DNA of 64,000 bases from Streptomyces sp. CB02261 (GCF_001905665.1 NZ_LIVX01000002.1:321420-385419); one strand, 5' to 3'; shown: positions 7,713 to 16,111, counted from the first letter of the stretch. Made by a program: numbers and translations. Notes: generated by a model not told the origin, from the sequence alone.

Positions 7713-8807
7713 TCAGCCGAGCCGCTTGACCGCCGCCTCGACGCGCTCGTCGGTGGCCGTGAACGCCACCCGCACGAACCGCTCCCCCGCCTCGCCGTAG
7801 AAGTCTCCGGGCGCCACCAGGACGCCCTTCTCCGCCAGATAGGCCACGGTCTCCCAGCACGGCTCGTCACGGGTCGCCCACAGGTACAGGCTCGCCTCGC
7901 TGTGCTCGATCCGGAAGCCGTGCGCCTCCAGGGCCGCCCGCAGCGCCGCCCGCCGGGCCGCGTACCGCTCCCGCTGCTCGGCCACGTGCGCGTCGTCGCC
8001 GAGCGCCGCCACCGTCGCCGCCTGGACCGGCGCCGCCGTCATCATGCCGCCGTGCTTGCGGATCTGGAGCAGCTCACCGAGCACCGCCGCGTCACCGGCG
8101 ACGAAGGCGGCCCGGTAGCCGGCCAGGTTGGAGCGCTTCGACAGCGAGTGGACGGCGACGATCCCCTCGTACGAACCGCCGCAGACGTCCGGGTGCAGCA
8201 CGGAGACGGGGTCGGCCTCCCAGCCCAGTTCCAGGTAGCACTCGTCGGAGAAGACGAGGACGCCGTGCTCGCGCGCCCAGGCCACGATCCGGGTCAGCTC
8301 GTCCTTGCCGAGGACCTTGCCGGTCGGGTTCGACGGGGAGTTGAGCCACAGCAGCTTCAGACCGGTCGGGTCGAGGCTCGTCGGGTCGTCGTAGACGACG
8401 GGGGTCGCGCCGCAGAGCCGCGCCCCGACCTCGTACGTCGGGTACGCGAGCCGCGGGTAGGCCACCACGTCACCCGCGCCGAGCCCCAGCTGCGTCGGCA
8501 GCCAGGCCACCAGCTCCTTGGAACCCACCACCGGCAGCACGTTCTCGTGCGCGAAGCCCACCGCGCCCAGACGCCGCTCGCACCAGCCGGTGAGCGCGTC
8601 CCGCAGCTCCTTCGTCCCCCACACCGTGGGATAGCCCGGCGAGTCCGCCGCCGCCACCAGGGCCTCCTGGATCAGCGCGGGAACCGGGTCGACGGGCGTG
8701 CCGACCGAGAGGTCCACGATTCCGTCCGGGTGCGCCAGGGCCGTCTTCTTGTACGGCTCCAGCTTGTCCCAGGGGAAGACGGGCAGGCGCGAAGAGACTG
8801 CGCTCAC
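7713..8807 (-). CDS. dapC: Succinyldiaminopimelate transaminase
   Basis: 364-residue fold type I PLP aminotransferase. It should convert N-succinyl-2-amino-6-ketopimelate to N-succinyl-LL-diaminopimelate, the substrate of DapE. Landmarks: N160 in SPSNPTG, D188 in VFSDECY, the Schiff-base lysine K224 in SLSKRSNLAGYR and the phosphate-binding arginine after it. The actinobacterial DapC form with the N-terminal LPVFPWDKLEPYK matches. GTG 8807 is the start. It follows the ferredoxin gene on the same strand with a hairpin-bearing 99-bp gap, an association conserved in actinobacteria. Confidence 0.92.
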   Translation of the reverse strand: MSAVSSRLPVFPWDKLEPYKKTALAHPDGIVDLSVGTPVDPVPALIQEALVAAADSPGYPTVWGTKELRDALTGWCERRLGAVGFAHENVLPVVGSKELVAWLPTQLGLGAGDVVAYPRLAYPTYEVGARLCGATPVVYDDPTSLDPTGLKLLWLNSPSNPTGKVLGKDELTRIVAWAREHGVLVFSDECYLELGWEADPVSVLHPDVCGGSYEGIVAVHSLSKRSNLAGYRAAFVAGDAAVLGELLQIRKHGGMMTAAPVQAATVAALGDDAHVAEQRERYAARRAALRAALEAHGFRIEHSEASLYLWATRDEPCWETVAYLAEKGVLVAPGDFYGEAGERFVRVAFTATDERVEAAVKRLG

Positions 8808-8830
8808 GGGTGGCTCTCACTTCCTCGTAC

Positions 8831-8888
8831 GTACGCGGGGCGAGGCGTCGGGAAACGCCTCGGCCCCGTACGGCGGCCGACGCCGTAC
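8831..8888 (-). terminator. Two hairpins between ferredoxin gene and dapC
   Basis: A long imperfect stem (about 8831-8871, core GAGGCGT/ACGCCTC) and an 8-bp perfect stem (8868-8888, GTACGGCG/CGCCGTAC) that share bases, so they are alternatives. They may terminate or attenuate transcription from the ferredoxin gene into dapC. Confidence 0.5.
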
Positions 8889-8906
8889 GGGACCGGATGC
8901 GGTCGA

Positions 8907-9227
8907 TCAGCCGTTCTGCGGCGGCAGGGCGGCGATGAAGGGGTGGTCACGCTCGATCTCGCCGAGCTTGGAGGCACCACCGGGCGAACCGAGCTCGTCG
9001 AAGAACTCGACGTTCGCCTTGTAGTAGTCCTTCCACTCCTCCGGGGTGTCGTCCTCGTAGAAGATCGCCTCGACCGGGCAGACCGGCTCACAGGCCCCGC
9101 AGTCGACGCATTCGTCCGGGTGGATGTACAAGGACCGCTTGCCCTCGTAGATGCAGTCGACGGGGCACTCCTCGATGCACGCCTTGTCCTTGACGTCGAC
9201 ACAAGGCTGCGCGATGACGTAGGTCAC
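8907..9227 (-). CDS. fdxA: Seven-iron ferredoxin
   Basis: 106 residues. The N-terminal cluster ligands occur in CVDVKDKACIEECPVDCIYEG and the second set in CVDCGACEPVCPVEAIFYEDD, the arrangement of 3Fe-4S/4Fe-4S ferredoxins such as mycobacterial FdxA/FdxC. It carries electrons in the cytoplasm; the partner is unknown. The GTG at 9227 is chosen because GAGGAGG lies at the right distance and the protein then begins TYVIAQPCVD as in the family; the frame continues far upstream without sense. It is the first gene of a fdxA-dapC arrangement. Confidence 0.95.
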   Translation of the reverse strand: MTYVIAQPCVDVKDKACIEECPVDCIYEGKRSLYIHPDECVDCGACEPVCPVEAIFYEDDTPEEWKDYYKANVEFFDELGSPGGASKLGEIERDHPFIAALPPQNG

Positions 9228-9290
9228 GCTGTCGTTCCTCCTCGATAGGGCTGGTCTGCGCGGGAGCGCGGCGTCGTCGATGCCCGCACC

Positions 9291-9296
9291 TAGTAT
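9291..9296 (+). promoter_or_regulatory. Putative -10 element for the GNAT gene
   Basis: TAGTAT, 43 nt before GTG 9340. Confidence 0.45.
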
Positions 9297-9339
9297 CTCC
9301 GTTCTTGGGGGCGATCCGAACAGGAGGGGCGGAGAACCT

Positions 9340-10383
9340 GTGGAATTCATCGGCGGAGGACGGCTTGAGGTCCGCATCACCAGCGCTGACGTGGGAAAAC
9401 GTGTCTCCGTTCGGTACGTGACGGACGGGGAGGCACCGGGTGCGAGATTCACCGACACGGTCGGAGTTCTCACATCATGGGATGACGCTGTGCTGCTGAT
9501 CACACGAAAGAGCGGCGAGAGCGTCCGGATCGCGGAATCCGCCCTGGTCGCCGGCAAGACCGTCCCGGCCGCTCCCGCCCGCCGTCGCGGCCCCTCGGCC
9601 ACCTTCCCCGAGCTGGCCCGGGCCACCGCGCGCGCGTGGCAGCCGGTCGAGAGCGAGGCCCTCGGCGAGTGGACCCTGCGCGCCGCGTTCCACGAGACGC
9701 CGTCCGAAGGCGCGCGGGCCGGGCGTCGGGTGGGCTTCACCCGGCGCGCCAACTCCGCCCTCCCGCTCGGCGATCCGGGCGTGCCGGTCGCCGACGCCCT
9801 GGCCCACGTGCGCGCGTGGTACGCGGCGCGGGGGCTCCCCGCGTACGTGCAGACCGCCACCGGCGCCGAAGGCACCCAGGAGCTGCTCTGCGCCGAACTC
9901 GACCGGCACGGCTGGCGGCGCGAGGTCTCCGCCGAGGTCCGGATCGCGGCGCTCGCCCCCCTCGGCGACCTGGACGCCGACGTCTCCGCCGTACGCCTCT
10001 CCCGCACCGCCGACGAGGCGTGGCTGCGCCGCTACCAGCGCGTCGGCGCGCCGGGCCCGGACGTCCGGCAGGTCCTCGCCTCGGGACCGAGTGTGTGGTT
10101 CGCGACCGTCGCGGGCACGGAAGAGGTACCCGCGGCGATCGGACGGTGCGTCGTCGACGGACGCTGGGCCGGCTTCATGGCCGTCGAGGTCGACCCGGCG
10201 CGACGGCGCCTCGGCCTGGCGACGTCCGTCATGACGGCGCTCGCCCGACAGGCCCTCGACGAGGGCGCGTCGGCCGCCTGGCTCCAGGTGGAGGCCGACA
10301 ACGACGGCGCGCGGGCGCTGTACGACGGCATGGGCTTCGCGCCCCACCACCACTACCACCACTACCGATGGGCGGAGGCGTGA
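9340..10383 (+). CDS. GNAT family N-acetyltransferase
   Basis: 347 residues. An N-terminal domain of about 80 residues (EFIGGGRLEVRITSADVGKR..) precedes a linker and a C-terminal acetyltransferase domain. The acetyl-CoA-binding motif A is seen as VDPARRRLGLATSVMTALA, and the motif B region AWLQVEADNDGARALYDGMGF matches the LQV..N..A..LY..GF pattern. The end is histidine and tyrosine rich (HHHYHHYRW). GTG 9340 is used because GGAG lies 5 nt before it. The TGA overlaps the next start (GTGA), so both genes are translationally coupled. The acceptor substrate is unknown. Confidence 0.87.
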   Translation: MEFIGGGRLEVRITSADVGKRVSVRYVTDGEAPGARFTDTVGVLTSWDDAVLLITRKSGESVRIAESALVAGKTVPAAPARRRGPSATFPELARATARAWQPVESEALGEWTLRAAFHETPSEGARAGRRVGFTRRANSALPLGDPGVPVADALAHVRAWYAARGLPAYVQTATGAEGTQELLCAELDRHGWRREVSAEVRIAALAPLGDLDADVSAVRLSRTADEAWLRRYQRVGAPGPDVRQVLASGPSVWFATVAGTEEVPAAIGRCVVDGRWAGFMAVEVDPARRRLGLATSVMTALARQALDEGASAAWLQVEADNDGARALYDGMGFAPHHHYHHYRWAEA

Positions 10384-11216
10384 CGGACGAGGAACCACCG
10401 GTCGACTGGCGGCGGGAGTTCGCGGAGGAGGCGAGGTCGGAACGGCCCGACCTCGCCCGCCTGTGCCTGCTCATCGGGGCCGTGGCCGACCCCGCCGTCA
10501 CCCGGCACGACCTCGACGAGGCCGAGATCGAACTCGACCGCCTCGCCGGACTCGTCCCGTACGCGACCCGGATCACCGGCGACTGGGCCGGCGAACTCGC
10601 CGCGCTCCTCGGCCACCGCGAGGGCTTCGAGGGCGTCCCCGCCGACTACCAGCGCCTGGAGTCCTCGCTCCTGCACGAGGTGCTCCGGCGCCGCCGGGGC
10701 CTGCCCATCCTGCTCTCCGTCGTCTGGATGGAGGTCGCGCGCCGCGCCGGCGCCCCCGTGTACGGCCTCGGGCTGCCCGGCCACTTCGTCGTCGGCTTCG
10801 GGGACCCCGCCGACCTGAACCTCGCCGACCCCTTCGCGGGCGGGCGGGCCATGACCGGCGCGGACGCCGAACTCCTGGTGACGAGCGCGACGGGCGAGGC
10901 CCTCGACCGCTCGATGCTCCGCCCCGCCGAGCCCGGCGCGATCGTGCTGCGCGTCCTCAACAACATCCGCGCCTGGGCGGCCCCCCGCCCCGAGCGCTCC
11001 GACGTCGCCCTGTGGGCCGTGGAGCTGTCCCTGCTGCTCCCGTCCCACCCGGCCAGGCTCCGCTACGAGCGCGCCGAGCTGCTGGTCCAGCGCGGTGAGT
11101 TCCTCACCGGAGCGGCCGAGATGGAGTCGTACGCGCGGGTGATGGAGGCGGTGGACCCGGAGTCGGCGACGACGATCCGCCGCCGCGCGCTCGCGGCCCG
11201 GGCGCGGCTGAACTGA
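10380..11216 (+). CDS. SirB1/transglutaminase-like protein
   Basis: 278 residues; GTG start overlaps the preceding stop by 4 nt. The central part (LLHEVLRRRRGLPILLSVVWMEVARRAGAPVYGLGLPGHFVVG) is the conserved core of the SirB1 family, a transglutaminase-like fold; the usual catalytic cysteine position is not evident, while the histidine of GLPGHFVVG is present. The C-terminal third (RPERSDVALWAVELSLLLPSHPARLRYERAELLVQRGEF) looks like TPR helices, which is also usual for SirB1 proteins. Molecular function is unknown. Likely expressed with the GNAT gene. Confidence 0.82.
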   Translation: MTDEEPPVDWRREFAEEARSERPDLARLCLLIGAVADPAVTRHDLDEAEIELDRLAGLVPYATRITGDWAGELAALLGHREGFEGVPADYQRLESSLLHEVLRRRRGLPILLSVVWMEVARRAGAPVYGLGLPGHFVVGFGDPADLNLADPFAGGRAMTGADAELLVTSATGEALDRSMLRPAEPGAIVLRVLNNIRAWAAPRPERSDVALWAVELSLLLPSHPARLRYERAELLVQRGEFLTGAAEMESYARVMEAVDPESATTIRRRALAARARLN

Positions 11217-11248
11217 CGGCGCCCGAGCGCCTCGGAACGAGGGAGGGG

Positions 11249-11321
11249 GCGGGGCGACCGGATTCGAACCGGCGTCCTCCGAGATGCCATCGCGGCGCAT
11301 TACCTCTGTGCTACGACCCCG
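11249..11321 (-). tRNA. Atypical tRNA, anticodon GGC (alanine codon GCC), bulged acceptor stem
   Basis: Minus-strand sequence from 11321 to 11249 folds as a cloverleaf. Conserved positions are intact: U8, A14, G15 with C48, G18G19, A21, G26, U33, A37, the TTCGAAT T-loop, G53 and C61. Anticodon loop is ATGGCAT, anticodon GGC. Oddities: the acceptor 5' strand is CGGGG-T-CG against CGCCCCG, so one T is bulged; position 3:70 is G:C instead of the alanine identity pair G:U; the discriminator is C; the anticodon stem has a C:U mismatch; the D-stem has 3 bp; CCA is not encoded. G residues upstream could extend the stem to G-1:C73. It may be a divergent functional tRNA or a decaying one. Confidence 0.65.
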
Positions 11322-11333
11322 CCCTTGCGGGGG

Positions 11334-11339
11334 ACTCTA
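11334..11339 (-). promoter_or_regulatory. Putative -10 element for the tRNA
   Basis: TAGAGT on the minus strand, 12 nt before the first base of the cloverleaf. No good -35 is seen. Confidence 0.4.
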
Positions 11340-11472
11340 CGTGACCGTCTCCGAGGGCGGCGACCCCTTTTCCGCCCTCCCCGGGCCCCGCAGACCGCCG
11401 TCGGCGGTGGAGTCGCCCTCCGCGCCCACGCGTCGCGCCACTTCCGGTACCGTCCGGCGGCAGAATGCGCTC

Positions 11473-11835
11473 ATGCCGCTGACCGCCGACATCCTCGTCG
11501 CCCTCGTCGCCCTGCTGCACCTCTACACGATGGTGATGGAGATGTTCCTGTGGCAGAAGCCGATCGGTCGTCGTTTCTCCGGCTTCGACGCCCGGCTGGC
11601 CCGAGACACCGCCGTCATGGCCGCCAACCAGGGCCTCTACAACGGCTTCCTCGCCGCCGGCCTGGTCTGGGGCCTCGTCGCCGACGACCCCACCGGCTTC
11701 CGCGTCCGCGTCTTCTTCCTGTCCTGCGTCGTCATCGCCGGGATCTACGGCGCCGCCACCGCCAACCGCCGCATCCTCTTCGCCCAGGCCCTGCCCGGCG
11801 CGCTCGCCCTCTCGGCCGTCCTCGTCTCGCACTGA
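11473..11835 (+). CDS. DUF1304 family membrane protein
   Basis: 120 residues with four membrane helices: LTADILVALVALLHLYTMVMEMFLW, the NQGLYNGFLAAGLVWGL segment, VFFLSCVVIAGIYGAA and ALPGALALSAVLVS. The segments HLYTMVMEMFLW and ANQGLYNGFLAAGL are the hallmark of DUF1304. ATG 11473 gives the normal family length; the frame is open upstream through the tRNA and cannot be coding there. The family is widespread in bacteria, and its function is unknown. Confidence 0.9.
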   Translation: MPLTADILVALVALLHLYTMVMEMFLWQKPIGRRFSGFDARLARDTAVMAANQGLYNGFLAAGLVWGLVADDPTGFRVRVFFLSCVVIAGIYGAATANRRILFAQALPGALALSAVLVSH

Positions 11836-11867
11836 GACCCGACGGCCCACCGGGCGGCGGGCGCGCG

Positions 11868-11901
11868 CGAGCCCCCGTCCCGCAGGGGGGACAGGGGCTC
11901 G
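11868..11901. terminator. Bidirectional hairpin terminator
   Basis: GAGCCCC/GGGGCTC outer stem plus GTCCC/GGGAC inner stem, between convergent DUF1304 and the repeat-rich protein gene. Confidence 0.65.
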
Positions 11902-11920
11902 GAGGCCGGGGCGGGTGCCG

Positions 11921-14206
11921 TCAGCCCTCGCCGCTGAGGTCGATGGTCTTCGTGCGCTCCGCCTGGGTCTTGCCGCGCAGCGCGTCGCGCATCACGAAGG
12001 CGACATCGTCGGCGGAGACCTCGTGCTTGGTGCCGTCCCCCTTGGTGATCATGACCCCGTCGAAGGCGCCGTCGAGGAGACGGTCGATCGCCTTCTTGTC
12101 GTAGACCTCGACCAGACGGCCGTCGACGGCCTTCATGGACAGGATCTGCGGCAGGGACCGCGCCGGGCCGAAGTCGATGTACTTGCCACCCGCGTAGATC
12201 CTGATCAGGCCGGACATGGCCGGGGTGGCGAAGTCCTTCATCGCCCGGTCCAGCTCGGCCTTCGTGATGCTGGGCTGCCGGGTGGTGACGGGCAGTTCCA
12301 CGAGCCGCGTCTGGCCCGTCTCCACCTGGGCACGGAAGGCGTCCCGGACGGAGATCATGGACCGCTGGAGGTCGAGGCCCTTGCCCGGCTTGCCCTCGAC
12401 GGGCGTCACCTTGTTCGGGGCGAACAGGATCGTGCCCTCGGTCGCCGAGGCGGAGGTGCCGGCCAGGTCGCGCAGGGCGACGGCGAGCTTCTCCTCGTCG
12501 ACCGGGAAGACCGGCTTGGCCACCCGCTCGCCGCCGAAGAGGGAGCCGATGACCGAGACGGGGTTGTAGTCGCTGCCGGCGGCGGCGCGGACGGTCTCCT
12601 GGCTGTCGAGCGTCAGGCCCGCCTTCTCCGGCGGCAGCTGGACCTTCTTGCCGCCCAGGGCGAGCTGGAGCGGGGTCGTGGTGCGCTTGCCGAGGGCCGC
12701 GTCCAGCTTGTTGACGGCCTCCTCCTTCGTACCGCCGCCGATGTCCACACCGAGCACCGTGGTGCCCTTGGGGACGTCGGAGTGGTTGAGGAGCAGTCCG
12801 GCGCCGTAGGCGACACCGGCGAGGCCGATGACCCCGGCGGCGACGAGGGCCAGCTTGGAGCGGCCCTTCTTCGCCGGGGCGCGGCCCGCCGGCGCCGGGC
12901 GCGGTGCGGGCGCGGGAGCCGGGGCCGGGGCCGTCCGCTCCTCGACGCGGGGGGTGAGGTCCGGGCGCACCGCCTTCGGCGGGACGACCGGGATGCCGCT
13001 GGTGAGCGTGTCCCCGGAGATGTGCCCGCCGCCGTCCGGACCGGGGGCCGGCGCCGGGGGCTGCGGAGTGAGGACCGCGGTGTCGTCGGACATGCGCGGG
13101 CCGCCGGGGAACGGCGAGCCCGGCTGCTGACCGGGGCCCTGGCCGGGCCGCCGGCCCTGCGCCGCACCGCCGAGCGAGGCGGTGCCGGTGACCGGGCCGG
13201 TGGTGGGGCCGGTCGGCGCGGCCGCGCCGGGGCCCCGGTACGCGGGCGTACCGGCGGCCGGCGTCCCGGTGTGCAGCGGGGTGCCGCCGGCGGGAGTGCC
13301 GTCGTAGCCCTGGGTCCCGTCGAAGGGCTGGTTCCCGGCGCCCGGGGTGCCGCCGTAACCAGGCGCCCCGGCGCCCGGTGCGCCGCCGCCGTAGCCCGGG
13401 GTCCCGGCACCCGGGGTCCCGTCGTAGCCGGGCGTCCCCCCGGCGGGCGTCCCGTCGTACAGAGGGGTCCCGCCCGCGGGCGTACCCGGGTACGTCGGTG
13501 TCCCGCCGGCAGGGGTGCCGTCGTACCTCGGGGTGCCCCCGGCGGGGGTCCCGTCGTACCTCGGGGTGCCGCCCGCCGGGGTGCCGCTGTCGTACAGCGG
13601 GTTGCCCGGGGTCGGCTGGGACGCCGTGACCGGGCGGCTCGACGGGGTGTTGCCGACCGTCGGGACACCGGAGGTCGCGGAGCCCGCGAAGCCCGTGCCC
13701 TGGGTGTCCGGCCCGGCGGCGGCCGGGCCGGGCTTCGCGGCCGGGGCGGGCGCCGGCGGCAGCGCGGGCGCGGGGGCCGGGCTCTGGGGCGCCGCCTTGC
13801 GGGGGGCGAACCAGTCGCTCGTCTCCTTCGCCTTCGGCGCCTGCTCGGCGGCCTGCGGCTCGGCGGGCGCCACCGGCTCGGGCGCCGGCCGCTCCACCAC
13901 GGGGGTGGGCTCGGGCGCCGGGTCGGGCGTGGGCGTCTCGTTGACCGTCTGACGGACGACGACCGGCGGGATCGGCCGCGAACCCGGGATGTTGATCCGG
14001 ATCCGGGTCGTCAGCGTCGTCTCCGTCTTGGGCTCCTCCGGCGGAACGGACGCGGCGGCGGTCTCCTCCGGCGCGTCCTGCGAGGGGTGGAGCGACGGAT
14101 ACTGACGGGATCCGTACGGCGGTGTACCCGAGGGGTACGCGGCTCCACCGCGCCCCTGGGCGCCGGAGGACGAACTGTCAGTCTCTCGACCAGTTTCACG
14201 ACTCAA
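11921..14206 (-). CDS. Repeat-rich, membrane-anchored cell-wall protein with YoaR-like extracellular part
   Basis: 761 residues. Residues 1-450 form a cytoplasmic, disordered proline/alanine-rich arm, including an 11-residue tandem repeat (GTPAGGTPxYD) at about 207-323. A single membrane helix (451-473) follows a KKGRSK basic anchor. The extracellular part begins with VPKGTTVLGVDIGGGTKEEAVNKLDAAL and continues with segments typical of the peptidoglycan-binding domain 4 region of YoaR/VanW-like proteins. The start is TTG at 14206, supported by GGGAGA 8 nt upstream; no other start precedes the disordered arm. Role: probably cell-wall binding, with the repeats as a flexible cytoplasmic interaction arm. 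This is inference. Confidence 0.8.
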   Translation of the reverse strand: MSRETGRETDSSSSGAQGRGGAAYPSGTPPYGSRQYPSLHPSQDAPEETAAASVPPEEPKTETTLTTRIRINIPGSRPIPPVVVRQTVNETPTPDPAPEPTPVVERPAPEPVAPAEPQAAEQAPKAKETSDWFAPRKAAPQSPAPAPALPPAPAPAAKPGPAAAGPDTQGTGFAGSATSGVPTVGNTPSSRPVTASQPTPGNPLYDSGTPAGGTPRYDGTPAGGTPRYDGTPAGGTPTYPGTPAGGTPLYDGTPAGGTPGYDGTPGAGTPGYGGGAPGAGAPGYGGTPGAGNQPFDGTQGYDGTPAGGTPLHTGTPAAGTPAYRGPGAAAPTGPTTGPVTGTASLGGAAQGRRPGQGPGQQPGSPFPGGPRMSDDTAVLTPQPPAPAPGPDGGGHISGDTLTSGIPVVPPKAVRPDLTPRVEERTAPAPAPAPAPRPAPAGRAPAKKGRSKLALVAAGVIGLAGVAYGAGLLLNHSDVPKGTTVLGVDIGGGTKEEAVNKLDAALGKRTTTPLQLALGGKKVQLPPEKAGLTLDSQETVRAAAGSDYNPVSVIGSLFGGERVAKPVFPVDEEKLAVALRDLAGTSASATEGTILFAPNKVTPVEGKPGKGLDLQRSMISVRDAFRAQVETGQTRLVELPVTTRQPSITKAELDRAMKDFATPAMSGLIRIYAGGKYIDFGPARSLPQILSMKAVDGRLVEVYDKKAIDRLLDGAFDGVMITKGDGTKHEVSADDVAFVMRDALRGKTQAERTKTIDLSGEG
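13238..13588 (-). repeat. Coding 33-nt tandem repeat (GTPAGGTPxYD)
   Basis: In-frame repeats of 11 codons inside the preceding wall protein, about 10 copies. The first five (residues 207-260) are nearly identical, the later ones degenerate (GAGTPGYGG, PGAGAPGYGG). Confidence 0.85.
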
Positions 14207-14381
14207 AGCAGGATCTCCCGGTTGGCTCCACCGCCCGCTCTTGCAGATGCTCGTATTACCCGGGCGGTTCGGCGGCGCGCACCACCATACTGGCCGCCGC
14301 CGTCATATACCCGACCCTCGGGTGGCGTACGACGGGCAATCCGGCCGAAGTCAGGGCGTCCGCGGTCTCAAGTGGTCCTGT

Positions 14382-14771
14382 TCACGGGGCCGGTCGCGGC
14401 AGCCGGGACAGGGTGGTGCACATCACAGCGAGCGCCATCCCTCCGAAGAGGAAGAGCAGCTCACCGACGCCTCCGGCGAACACCCCGTCGCCCTCGGGGC
14501 GTCCGAGGCTGAGCAGGATGACGGCGAGGAGCCAGCCGCCTCCGCCGACGACGACGCCGGTCTGGGTGCCGGTCGCGCGCAGTCCTCCGTAGAAGAGGGC
14601 GGCGGTCGCGAGGAGCGCGAGGAACAAGCCGCCGGGCAGCCAGGCGGCTTGGACCAGGGAGCCGGCGACGCCGATCAGGGCGCCGAGGATGAACAGTCCG
14701 GCGTACCAGGCGTACCAGGCGAACCGGGCGTTACGGGACAGTGCGACCGTGCCGGCCGGGGAGCCGCTCAC
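14382..14771 (-). CDS. Four-helix membrane protein next to mshB (DUF6113-like)
   Basis: 129 residues with four hydrophobic segments: [59 protein letters not shown] and [18 protein letters not shown]. The GTG start (14771) overlaps the mshB stop by 4 nt (GTGA), so it is translated with mshB. The neighbour arrangement is conserved in Streptomyces as far as I recall. No catalytic residues stand out; function is unknown. Confidence 0.82.
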   Translation of the reverse strand: MSGSPAGTVALSRNARFAWYAWYAGLFILGALIGVAGSLVQAAWLPGGLFLALLATAALFYGGLRATGTQTGVVVGGGGWLLAVILLSLGRPEGDGVFAGGVGELLFLFGGMALAVMCTTLSRLPRPAP

Positions 14772-15658
14772 GCGGTCACCCCCGCGAAGAGGTCCGTCTC
14801 GCGCACGCCCGCGGGGGCGCCGGGGAAGCCCTGTACCAGCTCGTAGTACTCGGTGGTGAGGATCGGCTGCCCCAGGTCGTTGGAGAGGGCGAAGAAGGGG
14901 CCGTCGACGGCGACTTGGGTGGCGTGCGCGGCCATCGCGGCGCTCTTGCGGGCGGCGTGCTCCGGCCCCGCGTCGATCTCGGCGGTGATCCGGTCCTCGT
15001 CGACGACGCCGGGGACGTCGTCGACCGCGGCGACGGCGGGGAAGGCGGAGCCCTCGGCGCGCAGCCGGGCGAAGCCGGCCTCGACGACGGGGCGGGGGAC
15101 GCGGTTCCAGTAGATCTTGGCGATCGTGTGGGCGGGTCCGAGGTCGGGGCGGTACGCCGGGTCGGCGGCCAGTCCGGCGGCGCGCATGGCGACCCGGTGG
15201 GCCTGGATGTGGTCGGGGTGGCCGTAGCCGCCGTCGGGGTCGTAGGTGATCAGGACCTGCGGGCGGGTCTCCCGGATCACCTCGACGAGGTACGGGGCGG
15301 CGGTGTCGACGTCGGTGTTCCAGAACGCGTTCTCACGCTTGTTCTGCTCGACGCCCATCATCCCGGAGTCGCGGAACCGCCCGGGCCCGCCGAGGAAGCG
15401 GTGGTCGGTGACGCCCAGCTCGGCCATGGCGGCGGCGAGTTCGCCGACGCGGTGGGGGCCGAGCCGGTCCTCCCGGTCGGGGGCCAGGTGGGCGAGCTCG
15501 GGCGGGATGACCTCGCCCTCCTCGCCGAGCGTGCAGGTGACGAGGGTGACGAGGGCGCCCTCGGCCGCGTACCTGGCCATGGTGGCGCCGTTGTTGATCG
15601 ACTCGTCGTCCGGGTGCGCGTGCACGAGCAGCAGACGGCGGGCGGGGAGATCGGACAT
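14768..15658 (-). CDS. mshB: N-acetyl-1-D-myo-inositol-2-amino-2-deoxy-alpha-D-glucopyranoside deacetylase
   Basis: 296 residues, LmbE-like zinc deacetylase. MshB removes the acetyl group from GlcNAc-inositol, the second step of mycothiol synthesis. Motifs: HAHPDDES at residues 13-20 (zinc ligands and catalytic aspartate) and YGHPDH at 145-150 (third zinc ligand). Length and the RDSGMMG and NTDVDTAA segments match actinobacterial MshB. No RBS; TAGGGT ends 6 nt before ATG 15658, so the transcript is probably leaderless. It forms an operon with the overlapping membrane-protein gene downstream. Confidence 0.95.
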   Translation of the reverse strand: MSDLPARRLLLVHAHPDDESINNGATMARYAAEGALVTLVTCTLGEEGEVIPPELAHLAPDREDRLGPHRVGELAAAMAELGVTDHRFLGGPGRFRDSGMMGVEQNKRENAFWNTDVDTAAPYLVEVIRETRPQVLITYDPDGGYGHPDHIQAHRVAMRAAGLAADPAYRPDLGPAHTIAKIYWNRVPRPVVEAGFARLRAEGSAFPAVAAVDDVPGVVDEDRITAEIDAGPEHAARKSAAMAAHATQVAVDGPFFALSNDLGQPILTTEYYELVQGFPGAPAGVRETDLFAGVTA

Positions 15659-15664
15659 GCCCCC

Positions 15665-15670
15665 ACCCTA
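15665..15670 (-). promoter_or_regulatory. Putative -10 of a leaderless promoter for mshB
   Basis: TAGGGT on the minus strand followed by GGGGGC and ATG; same TAGGGT-N6-ATG layout as dapE. Confidence 0.5.
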
Positions 15671-15737
15671 CGAGGTCCGGCCCGGAGGGATGCCGTGACC
15701 CGGGACCGCCCGGAGACCGGCGCGCGGAAGCCGGCGC

Positions 15738-15932
15738 TCAGAACTTGATGCCGCCGACCATGTTCGCCACGTTCGTGGTGAGGGTGCTGATGGACGGAGC
15801 GATGGACGAGCTCGCCAGGTAGAAGCCCAGGAGCGCGCAGATCGCCGCATGTCCCGCCTTCAGCCCGGATTTCCGGATCAAAAGGAAGACGACGATCGCC
15901 AGCAGCACCACCACGGAGATCGAGAGTGCCAC
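15738..15932 (-). CDS. Small membrane protein (64 aa)
   Basis: 64 residues: an N-terminal helix (MALSISVVVLLAIVVFLLI), a short basic loop RKSGLKAGH, a second hydrophobic part and a C-terminal amphipathic tail ending NMVGGIKF. GTG 15932 has an excellent GGAGGTGA RBS, which argues for a real gene despite its size. Such small two-segment proteins are conserved in Streptomyces next to mshB, to my recollection. Function unknown. Divergent from the S9 peptidase gene. Confidence 0.8.
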   Translation of the reverse strand: MALSISVVVLLAIVVFLLIRKSGLKAGHAAICALLGFYLASSSIAPSISTLTTNVANMVGGIKF

Positions 15933-16098
15933 GGCGGTTCACCTCCACACTTCGGTCGGATATTCGAGCGGTTCGGGCAGCGAGCATGTGCCGGACGGGT
16001 ACGTACGCGAGGTACATACCCACCTAGCGCTACGGATCATAACTATCCGTGCCATCGCATCGATCGGCGGACGGAGGCACGAGGGGGGCGCACGGCGC

Positions 16099-16104
16099 TA
16101 GTTT
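16099..16104 (+). promoter_or_regulatory. Putative -10 of a leaderless promoter for the S9 peptidase
   Basis: TAGTTT, then 7 nt and ATG 16112; no RBS. Confidence 0.45.
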
Positions 16105-16111
16105 CAGCCGC

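Noticed and set aside
11249..11324. Reading the tRNA acceptor as an 8-bp GGGCGGGG/CCCCGCCC stem
   Set aside because: The pairing is perfect, but it leaves no D-stem and displaces U8 and other conserved positions; the bulged fold keeps all of them.
11915..14512. 865-codon plus-strand frame opposite the wall protein
   Set aside because: Mirrors the proline-rich repeats of the real gene; no start signals or domains.
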